Notes: a model not told the origin generated them from the sequence alone. Positions 1 to 12,340 are shown, numbered from the stretch's first letter. The stretch: DNA of 64,000 bases from Dactylonectria macrodidyma (GCA_020744425.1 JAGMUV010000006.1:496001-560000), one strand, 5' to 3'. Program-made: numbers and translations.

Positions 1-927
1 ATCCAGCAGGGTATTGATCAAAGCCTCTCTCTCTCTACGTATTACAAACTGAAGAAAAGAGGGCTCTTCAAAAAAGACCGTTTGTTGCAAAAAAGAGCCC
101 TGGTCCATGGCCAAGCCCGCAATGTCAGATGCCGTCCCAAGGTGGATAGAATTTGCACCGGCGCCGGCCGTGATTGGCGGCGCCGATGGGGCGGGTGCGA
201 TCACATCAGATCGCGTCATCGGCCTGGTCGCTCCCAAAGGAGAAACCATGACACATTGGCTGCCCACTGGAACATTACAATCCATCCTTTTGAGCATATT
301 CAAACATGAAAGCCGTCAGTTCCCTAAGCCAGCCGCCAGTTCCCGGCCCAGGGGATCGCCCCCAAATGCGTGGCGGGTCCTATTCGGCGCTTCTGATGAC
401 CCTGTATCCTGTTCGCGAGCCGCCCCAACAATGGCACGATGGGGACCATCTGCGAGCCTCGGTGGGGACCAGGGCCGAGCCGTCTGTCCACAGGTCTTCT
501 GGCTCGTTTCTAGACGGCCTTTTTTAGTTTTTGCCAAGGAGGCTCTGCAGACAGGGGGCCACACCCTCCTTGGGGTAGGTAGCAAGGTAGGGTGCCGTCC
601 GGAGGGGCCTTTCGCATTTCTTGGATCCTCTTGGTACCAGCTCGGCGGGTATTGTTGAAATAGGAATATTCAAGTTGCTTAATTCATACTAAAAGTGCAG
701 TAGGTGAACCACTGTTTATATACAGGCATGATCTCTTGTAGAATGTTCCTCCTTCTTCCACACTTTGCCACCGACTTGGTCGCCTCACACTTGTGATCTC
801 CAACAGGTATTCATAAGGTCGTGGAATCCCCTCTCGAGGATTTGCCTTTACTCCTCCTCTCCACTGAGCTCTACAGTTCTCTCCTCTTGCCTTTGTTCTG
901 TCTACGTTTGCCTGCCTAGCTTACACC
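1..927. other. Upstream intergenic region, no gene recognised
   Basis: No convincing gene is seen. An open frame from 107 to 658 on the plus strand starts with ATG but has no recognisable domain, biased composition and no splice context, so it is not called. The last 200 bases before the permease start are pyrimidine-rich, as expected of a fungal promoter and 5' leader. Confidence 0.5.
715..723 (+). promoter_or_regulatory. TATA-like element upstream of the methionine permease
   Basis: The string TTTATATAC lies about 205 bases before the permease ATG at 928 and is followed by a CT-rich tract. Position and composition fit a fungal core promoter, but no transcription start can be read from sequence, so this is a weak call. 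Confidence 0.3.
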
Positions 928-2634
928 ATGAGCCACGAAGACCTCAAGGGCCCGTCGGCCTACGAGCCCACCAACGCCGATGGCAACCACGACAATGTGG
1001 GATCTGATAGCGAAGCTGGTATGTCGACTGTCTCTATGTCGACTGTCGTTCACCAACATGGAAACCTCAACGTGACTAACACCCAAGTGTAGGCCATCTG
1101 AAATCCGCAAGTGAAGCCAAACGCCAGATCGGCGTCCTCGGCGCCTCCATGCTCATTTTCAACCGCATCATCGGCACTGGCATCTTCGCAACGCCCTCGT
1201 CCATCCTTGCCCTGACCGGCAGCACCGGGCTCGCGCTCTTCATGTGGGTCGCTGGTGCCCTCATCGCCGCCGCCGGAACGGCCGTCTACCTCGAGTTCGG
1301 TACTGGCATCCCCAAGAACGGCGGCGAGAAGAACTACCTCGAGTACGTCTACCGCAAGCCCAAGTTCCTCGTCACCGGGCTGTACGCCGGATACGTCATC
1401 CTGCTCGGCTGGGCGTCGGGTAACTCAGTCGTCTTTGGCGAGTACATCCTCCACGCCGCCCAGGTCAACGTCGACCGCTGGAACCAGCGCGGTCTCGGCA
1501 TCGCCTGCATCACCGTCGCCTTCATCATCCACGGCACGGCTCTCAAGTGGGGTATCCGCCTTCAGAACGTCCTCGGCATCATCAAGATCACAATCATCGT
1601 CATCATCATCCTCGGCGGCTTCATCGCCTTAGGCGGCCACCTCAAGATCGACGAAAAGCCACACAACTTCACCAACGCCTTTGAGGGCACCACCGGCAGC
1701 GCATACGGCGTCGTCACGGCCCTGTACAACGTCATCTGGAGCTTCATCGGGTACAGCAACGCCAACTACGCCCTCAGCGAGACCAAGAACCCCACGCGCA
1801 CCCTCAAGATCGCCGCCCCCATAGCCATCATCTCCATCTCCATCCTGTACATGCTGGTCAACATTGCCTACTTTGCCGCCGTCCCCAAGGAGGAGATTCT
1901 GGCTTCCAAGCGTCTCGTTGCCGCGTCGCTCTTCCGAAACGTCTTTGGCAACACCGCTGAGCGTGCCCTGTCCGTCTTTGTCGCCTTGTCCGCCTTTGGC
2001 AACGTCCTCAGTGTCATCTTCTCCCAGGGCCGTCTCGTTCAGGAGCTTGGTCGTGAGGGCATTCTGCCTTTCTCTCGCTTCTGGGCCAGTAACCGACCTT
2101 TCAACGCTCCCCTTGCCGGTCTGTTTGAGCACTGGCTCATCTGCATCATCGTCATTCTCGCCCCTCCTCCCGGTGACGCTTACAACTTTATTCTCAAGTA
2201 AGTACCCCCAACACGCTTTGCTATCGGCCCAATCTAACCTTTATAGCCTCATCTCCTACCCCCTTGCCATCGTCAACACCTTCGTCGCTGCTGCCCTGGT
2301 CCACCTCTACCTGAACCGTGCCGCCTGGAAGTGGAACCCCCCAATCAGCGCCACTCTCCCTGTCGTCCTCTTCTTCATGTTCAGCAACATTTACCTCGTC
2401 ATTGCTCCCTTTGTGCCGCCTGAGGATGGTCAGAACGTCTACGAGAGCCTGCCTTACTGGATCCACTGTGTTGTTGGCTTTGCGGTCATTGCAGCTGGCG
2501 GCGTGTACTGGTTGATTTGGGCCGTCATCTTGCCCAAGCTTGGCAACTATGAATTGGTTCGTGAGACTATTGTGGATGACATCGATGGTTGGGAGTCGAA
2601 TGTGTTCACCAAGAGGCCGCTAGGCTCGAACTAG
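928..2634 (+). CDS. High-affinity methionine permease (MUP1-like, APC/LAT family)
   Basis: Predicted exons 928-1018, 1093-2197 and 2247-2634 give 527 residues, close to yeast Mup1 (about 574). Introns are GTATGT...TAG and GTAAGT...TAG and phases match. The protein imports methionine (and likely cysteine) across the plasma membrane. A short hydrophilic N-terminus is followed by about twelve hydrophobic segments. The first carries the APC-type motif FNRIIGTGIF, and a following segment reads GIPKNGGEKNYLEYVYRKP, typical of L-type amino-acid transporters of the MUP group. The start is the first ATG after the CT-rich leader, in a good context (CACCATGAGC). Fungal orthologues are usually induced by sulfur limitation, but no clear binding site for the sulfur regulator was identified here. 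The family is certain; substrate is inferred from similarity. Confidence 0.88.
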
Positions 2635-3472
2635 ACTTTCTCTTCTTTGATACTCCATTCAGCTTAATATCTTTAGAATATGTTGGACTTAATATTAAAT
2701 CGCTTCCAACCCATGACGAATTATCGTATCCTTGTGAACTTGTCACATCGTCATGTATGCTGGCTCGCTCTGTATGAAGATATAGAAGCGGGTGCCAAAA
2801 TCACAAGATTGTTCTTTTCGTCTCGCTGCCTCTAGCTGTAGAGAAATCTACGTACTCTAACGCGACTTCCTTTTAACTACCAACTCTCTCGGTCACTCCT
2901 ATTTCCTCCTTATGAAACTCAGCATGGCTGCTTCCTTAGAAGTTATGGGCAGCATAAGCCGAGAAAGTGAGGCTGAAAACAGAGCTGAGTTAGAGCTAGG
3001 TGTACTAGCCACGATGTTATCAAAGGTCTTAGGCAAAGCACAAACCCATCCACACGTCTATCTTATTCAAAACCCTCAGATGAATTTGTTATCATATTAT
3101 GTGTTGGCTCTATCACATGCCACATTATGTTTCGGGCGGTCTCAAGCCGCGCTAACTAACACACAACCGCCCCAATGCACAGCATGCAACGGTACCTTTT
3201 CAGCACCAATAGAAAGATTCAACCCTTCTCAAATCGTCTTCCCCAGATTTCCACTTGCGGGGAAGTGACGACATGCATGAAGGTGGACTTCCGGGACTAC
3301 TATTTCACTCCGAATTGGAGACAGGCGGCTTCGTCTGGTCGGCGCCAGATGTACCTCCGATGGTGCCGGAGCCAGATATGATGCCGAAACCTCCAACCAT
3401 CATAAGGATGGCTCGCCTCTCCATTCACTTTTTTGGAGGAATTGGATTCTGCAGACAAAAGAAAGCGCAATA
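2635..3472. other. Intergenic region between permease and CoA-transferase
   Basis: Contains the permease 3' end and the CoA-transferase promoter. A 118-codon open frame at 2912-3268 has no domain, no obvious codon bias and no neighbours supporting it, so nothing is called. Confidence 0.5.
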
Positions 3473-5459
3473 ATGTCGAAATCAATGCTCATGACACTTC
3501 GCATCCGGCCGTGTCTCGTGTCGAGGCCGGCGACATGGATGTGCGGCTTCTCTGTCGAGGCTCACAAGGGACGCCGCTCGTTTGCGTCGACGAGAGCGGT
3601 GCTCTCGGCAAAGGGTTACTCGAAGCACTCGAAACTGTTTGCGGATGCGGATGCCGCTGTGGCAGATATCAAGAGCGGATCTACAGTGTTGAGCTCGGGA
3701 TTCGGCCTATGCGGCGTTGCAGGTACATGATATTAGACGGACGAGGTGGAAATAGGCGGCTGACAAAGGAATCCTAGACACCCTCATCGCCGCCATGAAC
3801 CGCAGAGGACCCGAGTCACTACATTCACTCACGGCTGTCTCCAACAATGCTGGACAGGAGGGAAAGGGTGGCCTGTCAATTCTCACCAGCGGAGGTCAGG
3901 TCAGCCGGCTGATTCTGTCGTATCTCGGCAATAACAAGGTGCTGGAGAAGAAGTACCTAACGGGCGAGCTTGCGATCGAGCTGTGTCCACAGGGAACGCT
4001 AGCGGAGCGCATCAGGGCTGGCGGCGCTGGCATTGCGGCCTTTTTCACACCAACTGCAGCTCGTAGGTGGACATGTGCATTTTTCTTCAGACGACATGTT
4101 GACCTCAAATAGATACGCTCCTCCAGACAGGAGACATTCCCGTACGCCTAGACAAATCCGGTGCAGTTGTGGAACGGGGTCGAGAGAGGGAGACGCGCGA
4201 ATTCAACGGCAGAACCTTTCTCATGGAGACTTCGTTGACGGGAGACGTGGCGATTATACGGGCATGGAAGGCCGACAAGGAAGGAAACTGCGTATTCAGG
4301 TGCGCCCAAGCCCATCTAATCCTTCACCCCTCGAGTCCACTAGCTAACCTGAGTGACATTGCAGATACACCACCAAAGCCTTCGGCCCGATCATGGCCAA
4401 GGCCGCCAAGCTGACAATCGTCGAGGCCGAGAACATTGTCGAGGTCGGCGAGATCGACGCCAACGACGTCAACCTGCCGGGCATCTTCGTCGACCGAATC
4501 GTCCCGTCGACAGCGGAGAAGCAGATCGAGGTGCTGAAGCTCAGGGACGAAGGCGGCGATGCTGGCAAGGGCTCTGTCGCTAGTGAGGCGCAGCGGAAGA
4601 GACTTCGTATTGCGGCGCGTGCATCTAAGGAGCTCAAGGAGGGTTTCTATGTGAACCTTGGAGTTGGTAGGGCTTCTCTTGTTTTCATTATGTTTCGTTC
4701 GCTGTCTAACACGTGCCAGGCATTCCTACCTTAGCCGCTTCTTTGCTTCCGGCGGAGCGAAAGGTATGGATCCAGTCTGAAAATGGCATTCTCGGCATGG
4801 GACCCTATCCCACCGCCGATGAGGTTGATCCGTAAGTCTACTTGCCCGTCAACTTGGAATTTTTCTTCTAACAAGGCCTAGCGATATCGTAAACGCTGGC
4901 AAAGAGACTGTCACCCTGGTACCTGGCGCATCATGCTTCGACTCTGCCGAATCCTTTGGCATGATTCGAGGCGGCCATGTCGATGTTTCCATCCTCGGAG
5001 TAAGACAGCTCCCTCTCCTTGTTCGTATTCATAGGTTACTAACACCTTACCTGTAGGCCCTTCAAGTCGGAGCCAACGGCGACCTCGCAAACTATATGAT
5101 CCCCGGCAAGGTGTTCAAGGGTATGGGCGGCGCCATGGACCTCGTGGCCAACCCGGACAACACCAAAATCGTCGTGGCCACCGAGCACGTCGCCAAGGAC
5201 GGCTCGTCCAAGATTCTGCAGCAGTGCACGCTTCCTCTAACAGGCGCCCGAGTTGTCAGCACAATCATCACCGATCTAGTAAGTAGCCTAGGATGCTTGT
5301 GGTGGTGCAAAGCTAACGAGGGTGCAGTGTGTGTTCCAAGTAAACAGGGAAAAGGCCACTCTGACCTTGACTGAGCTTGCGCCTGGCGTTTCGGTCGAGG
5401 AGGTAAGGAGCAAGACGGAGGCGGACTTTACCGTGGATCTGAATGGATCGTATGAATAG
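3473..5459 (+). CDS. Succinyl-CoA:3-ketoacid CoA-transferase, mitochondrial (SCOT)
   Basis: Eight predicted exons: 3473-3722, 3769-4062, 4113-4299, 4365-4666, 4720-4831, 4882-4999, 5057-5278, 5328-5459. They encode 538 residues, close to the animal enzyme. The enzyme moves CoA from succinyl-CoA to acetoacetate in the mitochondrial matrix, activating ketone bodies or consuming acetoacetate from amino-acid breakdown. The Arg/Ser-rich first 40 residues look like a mitochondrial presequence. The alpha half shows the glycine-rich GFGLCGV and LTAVSNNAG motifs and the segment [13 protein letters not shown]. The beta half carries the catalytic glutamate in [15 protein letters not shown], then MIRGGHVD and [17 protein letters not shown]. 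All introns are short with GT-AG ends; the first is only 46 nt. The gene looks intact. A mitochondrial dicarboxylate carrier two genes downstream fits the same compartment. Family assignment is secure. Confidence 0.93.
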
Positions 5460-5815
5460 ATTGGTTTTGTATGGGAGTACATAATGTTCAGAGAGATGAG
5501 TTGCCTTGGATATGGCAAGATACCTATGAACTAAAATGAGCCTGACGTTAAATTAGCGATGCATTGGGGGTTTAATGTGTTTATACTTGTATTTGAATTA
5601 ACTGCTTTTTCAAATGATTGTTTCAATGCCTCAGCTCGCCTCTTTATCTCCCGTGTAATATGTTGCAGCTTGTACTATGCTCTGTGAATAGCTACCCGAG
5701 TACATCCCTTCATCACGCAAGTCAGTAATATCAAAGACGCCACGTTCTTCTTATTTGTTGTAAAATGCAAGTCTTTCGCTAATTCTCATCCCGTTTTAAT
5801 GCCAGGTATTCTACA
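5460..5815. other. Convergent intergenic region
   Basis: Shared 3' flank of the CoA-transferase (plus) and the AhpD-like gene (minus). AT-richer than the genes; no open frame or structured element was recognised. Confidence 0.5.
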
Positions 5816-6750
5816 CTACAACTTCGTCTCTCGCCCCGCCGGAGCAAACGTCGAACCGCCCAACACCTCGACGATGCGATCCACCGTATTCAAGATCCAC
5901 TCGCTCCCCTCGTCGCTAGCCAACCACCGCACATTCTCTTCGCTCTCGCCGTCTCGATCGGCGCGGAACGACTCGTCGTCGAGGGCCTTGCGCAAGCCAA
6001 AGACGTGTGAGAGCACCTGCGGACCAACGCCCGTCTGTGCACGCAAGCATGAAATAGCCACCATAGAGGTGTGGATCCGGCCTACGCTCGCCAAAGCCTC
6101 AGCGCGCTCCGGCGCAGGCGGATCACTCAGCAGGCCGGCATAGTGATGGCTCAGGATATACGCCGGCAAGTCCGGATGCGACTGTGCGAGCTTAGCGTAC
6201 AACTTGTCCTCGAAGGGCCGGTACACCGAGTCCCACAGCGCCCGGCCCCGTGTCAAGCCGGCGTCGAGCGTCCCCGTCGTCGGCGTCCGGCTCGGCGCCG
6301 TGCAGAGCTTTGACGTCACGGCGTCCGGAAGGGACGCGTGGAAGGCGTTGAGGCAGTTGATGGACCGCGGGATGCCGTTGAAGCTGATGCACTTGAGGCC
6401 TACCTCGCGCATGAACTCGGCCGTCTTGACGCCGGCTTTGTCGTGTGAGGCTGAGGCGACGCCGTGGAGGACGGGGAGCGAGTCGGGCGAGTTGAGAGTG
6501 AAAGTGGTAGCTGTCTACACAAGCCCCGTTAGCTAAGAGTCGCCAGTGTTGGATTTATTCTTTGTCTTACCGAAATCGCCAGCCACGAATTGACGCCCAG
6601 GTTCCTCCTCGACGCATCCCGCGCAATGCCCTGGAACAGATCCTGCACCTGCGCCGGCGCAGGAAGAGGCCCTGGGCGCGAAAACGGCGCGTTGACGAGG
6701 GCTTTGAGCGATGCGGATAATTTAGACATGTTGTTTTCGGGTTGCGACAT
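5816..6750 (-). CDS. AhpD-like / carboxymuconolactone decarboxylase-fold protein
   Basis: Two predicted exons on the minus strand, 6750-6571 and 6514-5816, joined in phase 0 across a GTAAGA...TAG intron, give 292 residues. In-frame ATGs at 6768, 6750 and 6729 are possible starts; 6750 is used here and 6729 is equally plausible. The sequence resembles a fungal conserved family with an AhpD-like all-helical fold, usually described as mitochondrial. Conserved stretches include LGVNSWLAIS, FMREVGLKCISFNGIPR and NCLNAF. The peroxidase CxxC pair of bacterial AhpD is not obvious, so peroxidase activity should not be assumed. A helical core of about residues 90-250 is followed by a short C-terminal tail. 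It is convergent with the CoA-transferase. The family call is from remembered similarity and the biochemical role is unknown. Confidence 0.6.
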
Positions 6751-7048
6751 GGCCGGATCCGAAATCACAAGTTCGCGGGGGGGAACATACGGTGCTATTT
6801 GATTGCTGCGCCAGAATCACCGAGGTCTTCGGTATGTTTGGCCTCGGATTTCAGATTTGGGGCCGATACAACGTCCCCACTTTCCGAATGTCCGGTGCAA
6901 GTCCGGTGGATACTTCTGAGACCCGCACTCGACATCGAGGGGGGTTATTATAACAGTCGATGATCAAGGAATAATCCATCGCAGTATGTCCGCTTGTGAT
7001 TCTTTGAGCTTGAAAATTAGCAGTATCTAGAAACCAGAAAGTGGGAAA

Positions 7049-8398
7049 ATGGCATCAAATCGCAAAACCAAAGAGCCGTTCTGGCTGGGGTAAGCCATCA
7101 TCATCCCTCCCTGCCAGTCCTCTCTAAAATGTGCAACTATCAAGCGGCGCTGCAGCCTGCATGGCGGTATGCTTCAGTGGGTACTCTCCATTAACAGACG
7201 ACGATGCTCGATGAAAAATGCTGAACTCGAAAAAAGCACACCCGTTGGACCAGACGAAATAGTGAGTTGCTTCGACTTACACCCCTCGCCGAACGCAAGC
7301 TCACGCCAGCAACAGCCGGATGCAGGTCCTCAAGTCGCAAACGTCCATGTTCAATGTCATGTACCGCTTCGCCTCGCGAGATGGTACGTTTCTTCCCCAC
7401 AGCCCCTTCACCCCAGACTGACATCGGCCCAGGAATCACCTCACTCTGGACAGGCCTCTCAGCATCCATCCTCCGGCAGGGCTCATACTCGACGGCGCGC
7501 TTCGGGATCCACACGGCACTCTCGGAGCAGGTCCTGAAACATACGGGCCAGAGCAAGATCTCCTTGCCGTGGAACATTGCGTGCGCGGGCGTGGCCGGCG
7601 GCATCGCCGGCGTCATCGGCAACCCGGCCGAGGTCGCCCTCGTGCGCATGTGCGCCGACGGTGCCAAGCCGCAGGCGCAGAGGTTCGGGTATTCCAATGC
7701 TGTGCATGCCATGGTGCGCGTGGCACAGGACGAGGGGTTCCAAGCGTTTGGGAAGGGCATCACGGCCAATATCGCCAGGAGCGTGTTGATGAGTATGTCC
7801 CAGACCGTTGTCACGATTCTCGGGAAACATAACTGACGGTATATAGACGTGTCACAAATTGCAACGTAAGAACTACGAATATCCAGTTATACAACTGAAA
7901 TTAACACACCTGAACTGACTCTCCTTTCCAGATATGCTTCCGCCAAGCAGTACCTCGTAGGCTCTGCAGGACTAGGAGATGATATCAAGACACATACCAT
8001 TGCCTCTCTAGCAGCAGGAACCATGGCAACCACAATCTGTGCCCCAGCCGACGTCCTCAAGAGTCGCTTACAAGCAAGTGCAGGAAAAGAGGTAAACTAT
8101 CCCGCTCGCCCGTTTCTAGAGTCCGACTGACGCCGTGATAGGGACTATTAACAGTGCTTCGGTCAGGGCTTCGAGAGGAGGGCGTTCGATTTCTTATGCG
8201 CGGATGGACGCCTGCGTGGTTGAGGCTCACGTAAGTATTCAAGCCGTGCCTTGCTACAGAAGCCACATTAACTCCATTTCCAGGCCTCATACTGTGTTGA
8301 CGTTTGTGTTTATGGAAAAGTTACGACAACTGACCACCATCGGGATCCCCTGGTTGCAAACAGGCAGAGTCTCGTCGCAGAAAGCTGAATTACGCTAG
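7049..8398 (+). CDS. Mitochondrial dicarboxylate carrier (SLC25/DIC1-like)
   Basis: Nine predicted exons: 7049-7089, 7145-7176, 7237-7261, 7316-7383, 7433-7792, 7847-7865, 7932-8091, 8142-8230, 8284-8398. They give 302 residues, the normal carrier length. It exchanges dicarboxylates (malate, succinate, oxoglutarate or phosphate) across the inner mitochondrial membrane. Three about 100-residue repeats are visible. The first has the signature THPLDQTKYRMQ, assembled across three tiny exons. The second has GNPAEVALVRMCADG, and the third has CAPADVLKSRLQ. Each matches Px[DE]xxx[KR]. The second intron uses a less common GTGGGT donor. Exon 3 is 25 nt and exon 6 is 19 nt, so automatic annotation could easily break this gene. 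Closest remembered relatives are yeast Dic1 and animal SLC25A10/A11; the exact substrate cannot be fixed from sequence. Confidence 0.88.
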
Positions 8399-8450
8399 AC
8401 GCATCTCTTTATTGTAATTGACTAGCTATACTATTTAACATCAGCGGAAA

Positions 8451-10954
8451 CTATATGCCAACTTCTGGCCAATAAAGCCATTCGAAATTAGTCATGTCAT
8501 CCCAGGAGAGTCCGCCAAACGACGGGTCAAAGTTGTTACCAGGTTGATTTAGAACCTGTGCAATTTGATTATCCGACATTGTCGAGAACTGCAGTGTCTC
8601 GGACCACAGCGCTTGATTGTCCAAGAAGGAGCTCTGCGTCGCCAGCGGTGTGCTTTCAGTAATCGGTGCTGCTGAGAGATTCGACTTTGCTATCGTGACT
8701 CCCGTGTTCTGTTCGGTAGCCGCACGTTTCACAATCTGCTTCAGGTATTTTCCGTACAGAACGGAAAGGCCGTTTCGATGCTTGGTCACTCGTCCGATCC
8801 TCTCGAGGACGGTGGCAGTCTCCTTGATGAGATTGCGAATACTCGGAGCGAGGCCTGAGCCGCCCGTCGCATAGGCGCTCAATGTCAGGGCAAAACACGC
8901 GGCAAACGAAATCATAATTGCCGTGTTGTTAGGCATTGATTGGAGCTGGGATTCTCCTTGGATCGCAGCGCGCATGACGTTGAGCGCTGACGAAAGCCCA
9001 GCCGTATGGAAGAATCGACGGACCTCCAACGGCGCAGTTGGGTGGTTTATTACGCCACCGTAAATGGAGAGGCGGGTGTGAGTGACAAGAATCTCGACAT
9101 AGGGGGGAAGACGACGATCTGACGAGTTAGCCACATGACGGATCACATTCCGAGGTTACTTGCCTAATCCTGTGCCTATTGAAATTCCCCACTCGGTATA
9201 CCACTGGTCGAAAAACCGTTCTATTGAGCCTTCGATTCTAACAGATGTTAGTCTCTTCCTTGGTTTGTCCCTCATGGATACTTACGATTGAGCAATCAGC
9301 GACCCGTCACTAGAGACATTCTGAGATCCGTCACAGAGGGCGCGAACAGTGGCAAAGAGTCCATCCTGCTGCGGTTAGCAAAAGGTCTCGATGGCACGCT
9401 AATGAACATACCAAGTCCCTTCTCAGGACTGCCATAGAGACCAGGTGACCATCAAGAGGGTCTGCTAGATCAGACCTATGCCAGCTGTCACAATCTTTCA
9501 ATGACCGGGTCATTGGAACTGAGAAAGGTCGTCCTCGAGCCAACGACATTCTACAAATTTGATCAGTGACTGCGCACGCATCAAACTCATGGTACTCACC
9601 CTCTCTCTAGCACAAAGAGCGCTATCCAACACCGCTCTCTGTTTCGAAGTAGCAGCCTTCCTCGCTCAGACCAGGGGTCCACATCTGGAAATCCATCCAT
9701 GGCAAGAGCAGATCGAGGATCGAGGCAATCGCCTCTGGCAAGGCCGATCCCCGAGCCTGGGTCAAGCATTTCCGGCAAGACCAGGGACTTGTGCAGAGAC
9801 AAATCGGTGGCAACGGTGTTGGCTATTGAGATGTACGCACATGTCTCATCATCGGTGCTCTGCTCGCCCGGAAACATCCACGGGATATTGACCATGAATG
9901 CAAGGACAATCTCGACTGATTTGTATCGATGGACCATGACTCGGTGAGCCAGCTTTTTTGCGTGGTTAGACAGCCGCTTTGAGAGGGCTGCAGCCGTAGG
10001 CATGAAAAGGGCTGACATGGCCATGATGGACGTGTAGAGAAATGCGGAGCGGGAGCGAGTAAACTCTGCAGTGTAAATTCTGGGATCAAGACCCCATCTT
10101 GTATGCGCCAGATGGCGATGGAAACTATGATTTGGATGAGCTCTGGAACTGACATGTCGCAGAGGGGGGCTTACAATGAGAAGAGCGATTCGGCCTCCTC
10201 ATCTGAGACAAGGCCCAGTGACACAGGATCGACTTCGTCGCCAATGTCGAGATGTACTCGAGCGGGGGCAAAGAAGGCCTGGATTTCATCGCCCGACTGC
10301 TGGGCCGGACTTGCGATGGCGATAAGCGGCATGCCGGGCGAGCTGCCGTGGCGTGAATCCGGCGACGGCTGGATATATGACGCACGGGCGAGCAGCTGGA
10401 GCGGGTTCTCGGCATCGTCGATGGCCAAACTGTCCTCGGTGCGCTGGATGAATTCAGTCATGGTCACGGGATCCTGCTCGTCCACGTCTCCGTCATCGTC
10501 GTCGTCGCCGGAGGAGGCATCGTCGTGCTCGTCGGTGCCGAGAGACGCAGACGCAGACACGTAGACATCTCTCGCGGAAGATGCCTCGTCGGCATTGGCT
10601 CCACTCAGCAGCCCGTGTAGATGGGCCAGCACGCGGTTGTCATCCGGGCTCTGCTGAGAAGCCGAGCGCGCTCTTTTGACGGCCTGGTCGATCTGGAAGA
10701 GGGCCTTATCCAGCCCAGTTCGCTTGCTTCAGGTGGTCAGTAAGATGCCAACAAGCATGAGGGACTACAACAGGGGAGACAGCTTACTTTTTAATGCCCT
10801 TCTGACGACCCGGATGGTAGGCCGGGCGCACGCAGTCGCAGTCAAGCTGGATGCATCGCCTGCATCGTTCCTGGTTTGGTCGCCAGTCGCACTTGATCTT
10901 GCTGCGACGGCAGACGAGACACGCGGCTTGTCTAGGCCTTGGCGAGTCATCCAT
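8451..10954 (-). CDS. Zn(II)2Cys6 transcription factor
   Basis: Seven predicted exons on the minus strand: 10954-10788, 10726-10175, 10148-9600, 9550-9412, 9365-9286, 9237-9164, 9118-8451. They encode 742 residues. The N-terminus has the binuclear zinc cluster (CLVCRRSKIKC, then CRRC and further cysteines, about residues 12-41), which binds CGG-type triplets in DNA. Residues about 110-140 are acidic and serine-rich. The middle is a fungal-specific transcription factor domain, seen in HLAHTRWGLDPRIYTAEF, RSRSAFLYTSIMAMSALF and the later ERGMSLARGRP. The last intron (9119-9163) has a GC donor, and only that choice restores frame to the long final exon. A nuclear regulator is certain by family; its targets are unknown. 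The carrier gene ends convergently only about 50 bases away. Confidence 0.88.
9119..9163 (-). other. Predicted GC-AG intron in the Zn2Cys6 gene
   Basis: On the minus strand the donor reads GCAAGT, the branch site GCTAAC and the acceptor TCAG; length is 45 nt. The neighbouring GT at 9159 gives the wrong phase for the final exon, while the GC donor joins G with AT to make a GAT codon and continues the conserved-looking protein. Confidence 0.7.
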
Positions 10955-12340
10955 CGGCGGAGGGAATGATGAATGAGGGATGAGTCTCTATAAAAGAGTC
11001 TCTGGGAGATGAGAGCCTCTATGAGACTGCGCGCACTTGCACCTGCGTCTCGGTGAGTGAAGCTCTCAGTGAGAGTGAGAGTGAGTGAAGCTGGTGGAGA
11101 TGAATGCGGCTGGCTGGGTGGTGGGAACTGCGGAGAGTCTCGGTCGGGACGGGGCGCGCGAAATGCCGGCTTGACTCTGGCGCCTGATTGGTGCTATCTA
11201 CCGCATCCCACCTTATCGCCTCCCCATCGGCTATCGGCTCGCTTTATCACCTCGTTGGTTTTCTGGTCAGCAAACATGCTGTTGGTCAATCCGACTGTGC
11301 CATTCCCCAATCGAGACTAGACTCAGGGGGGGTGAAGATGGGATGAACATGTTCCCCATCTCGTCCTAAGATCGGTGTCTTGCAGTATCCTGCAGTATCC
11401 TGCATTCTTAGACTGTATGCTGAGGACTTAAGGCCTTTACGGATTTCCTCACAGTTAAGGAAACTAGAATCGGTTTGTGCCTATTTTTTGAGCCTAAACT
11501 ACCTACAGCTGTCGTTCGCTTCCGTTACAAGGCTATCAATGTGCCTAGCTTGTCACCTTAAACACCGAGCAGTGTTGCACCAGAAAAAAAAATGCTCGGG
11601 ACTATATCAGTTTCACTAAAGGTAGACTCCGATTGATGCTATTTTTTGTGTCCGTTTGAAACATACAGAGTGTGTGAATTGATAGTTCATATCCCCTTAG
11701 CTTCCCCAACTGACCTACCCTACACTAAAGACACGAGTACTCATGCATTGGTCAATGTGTGACACATCTGCACGCAATCCAAGGTCCCTCCTGACTAAGT
11801 TGAGGCAATGGGGATTTTAGTTTCTGAATGTGAAAGAAATATCAGGAAACAGAGCATGCGCTTTCTTGGTGTGTTCCTTGTGAAGAGCAGTGGACTCCAC
11901 GCATAACGTCTTTTCCTTTTCGTGCAAGGCGATGAGAGGGCTGAGGCATCAGGCGGCAACACAGGTAAATAACATACCATCTTGCCTCTTGAGGGCACCA
12001 AGAGTCAAGCTACCGTCTCCAAGGCCATGACTGCCAGCATTTTGGGTGAGGCGACACCACTTATTGTGACACCTGTCGAGACGCCCATCCCTGCTGAAGC
12101 ACTGGGCCGAAGCCTTATGTTTATAACGTCCCTTGTACCATGACATGGCATGCGTTTAATTCGAAGCCCATGTTTTGCAGGGTTGGACGACCAATTCTGG
12201 TCTCATTGGGTGAGTGTCGCCTGGGGTCGTAAAACCAAGTGGGTTCTCAGGAAGCCAGTCCTTACCAACATTGAACCAACACAAGACTAATACGAATAGG
12301 ATCAATTATTTTTTCTAGTTACATGTTACTGCTTCATCAT
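10955..12340. other. Intergenic region, about 1.4 kb
   Basis: Holds the zinc-cluster gene promoter and the 3' flank of the receptor gene. There is a short direct repeat around 11382-11404 (units of TGCAGTATCC). Open frames are short and on both strands; none shows a domain. Confidence 0.5.

Noticed and set aside
107..658. 183-codon open frame at the left end
   Set aside because: No domain, GC-driven openness, overlapped by an open frame on the other strand.
2912..3268. 118-codon open frame after the permease
   Set aside because: No recognisable family and no splice or promoter support; lies in the transferase promoter.
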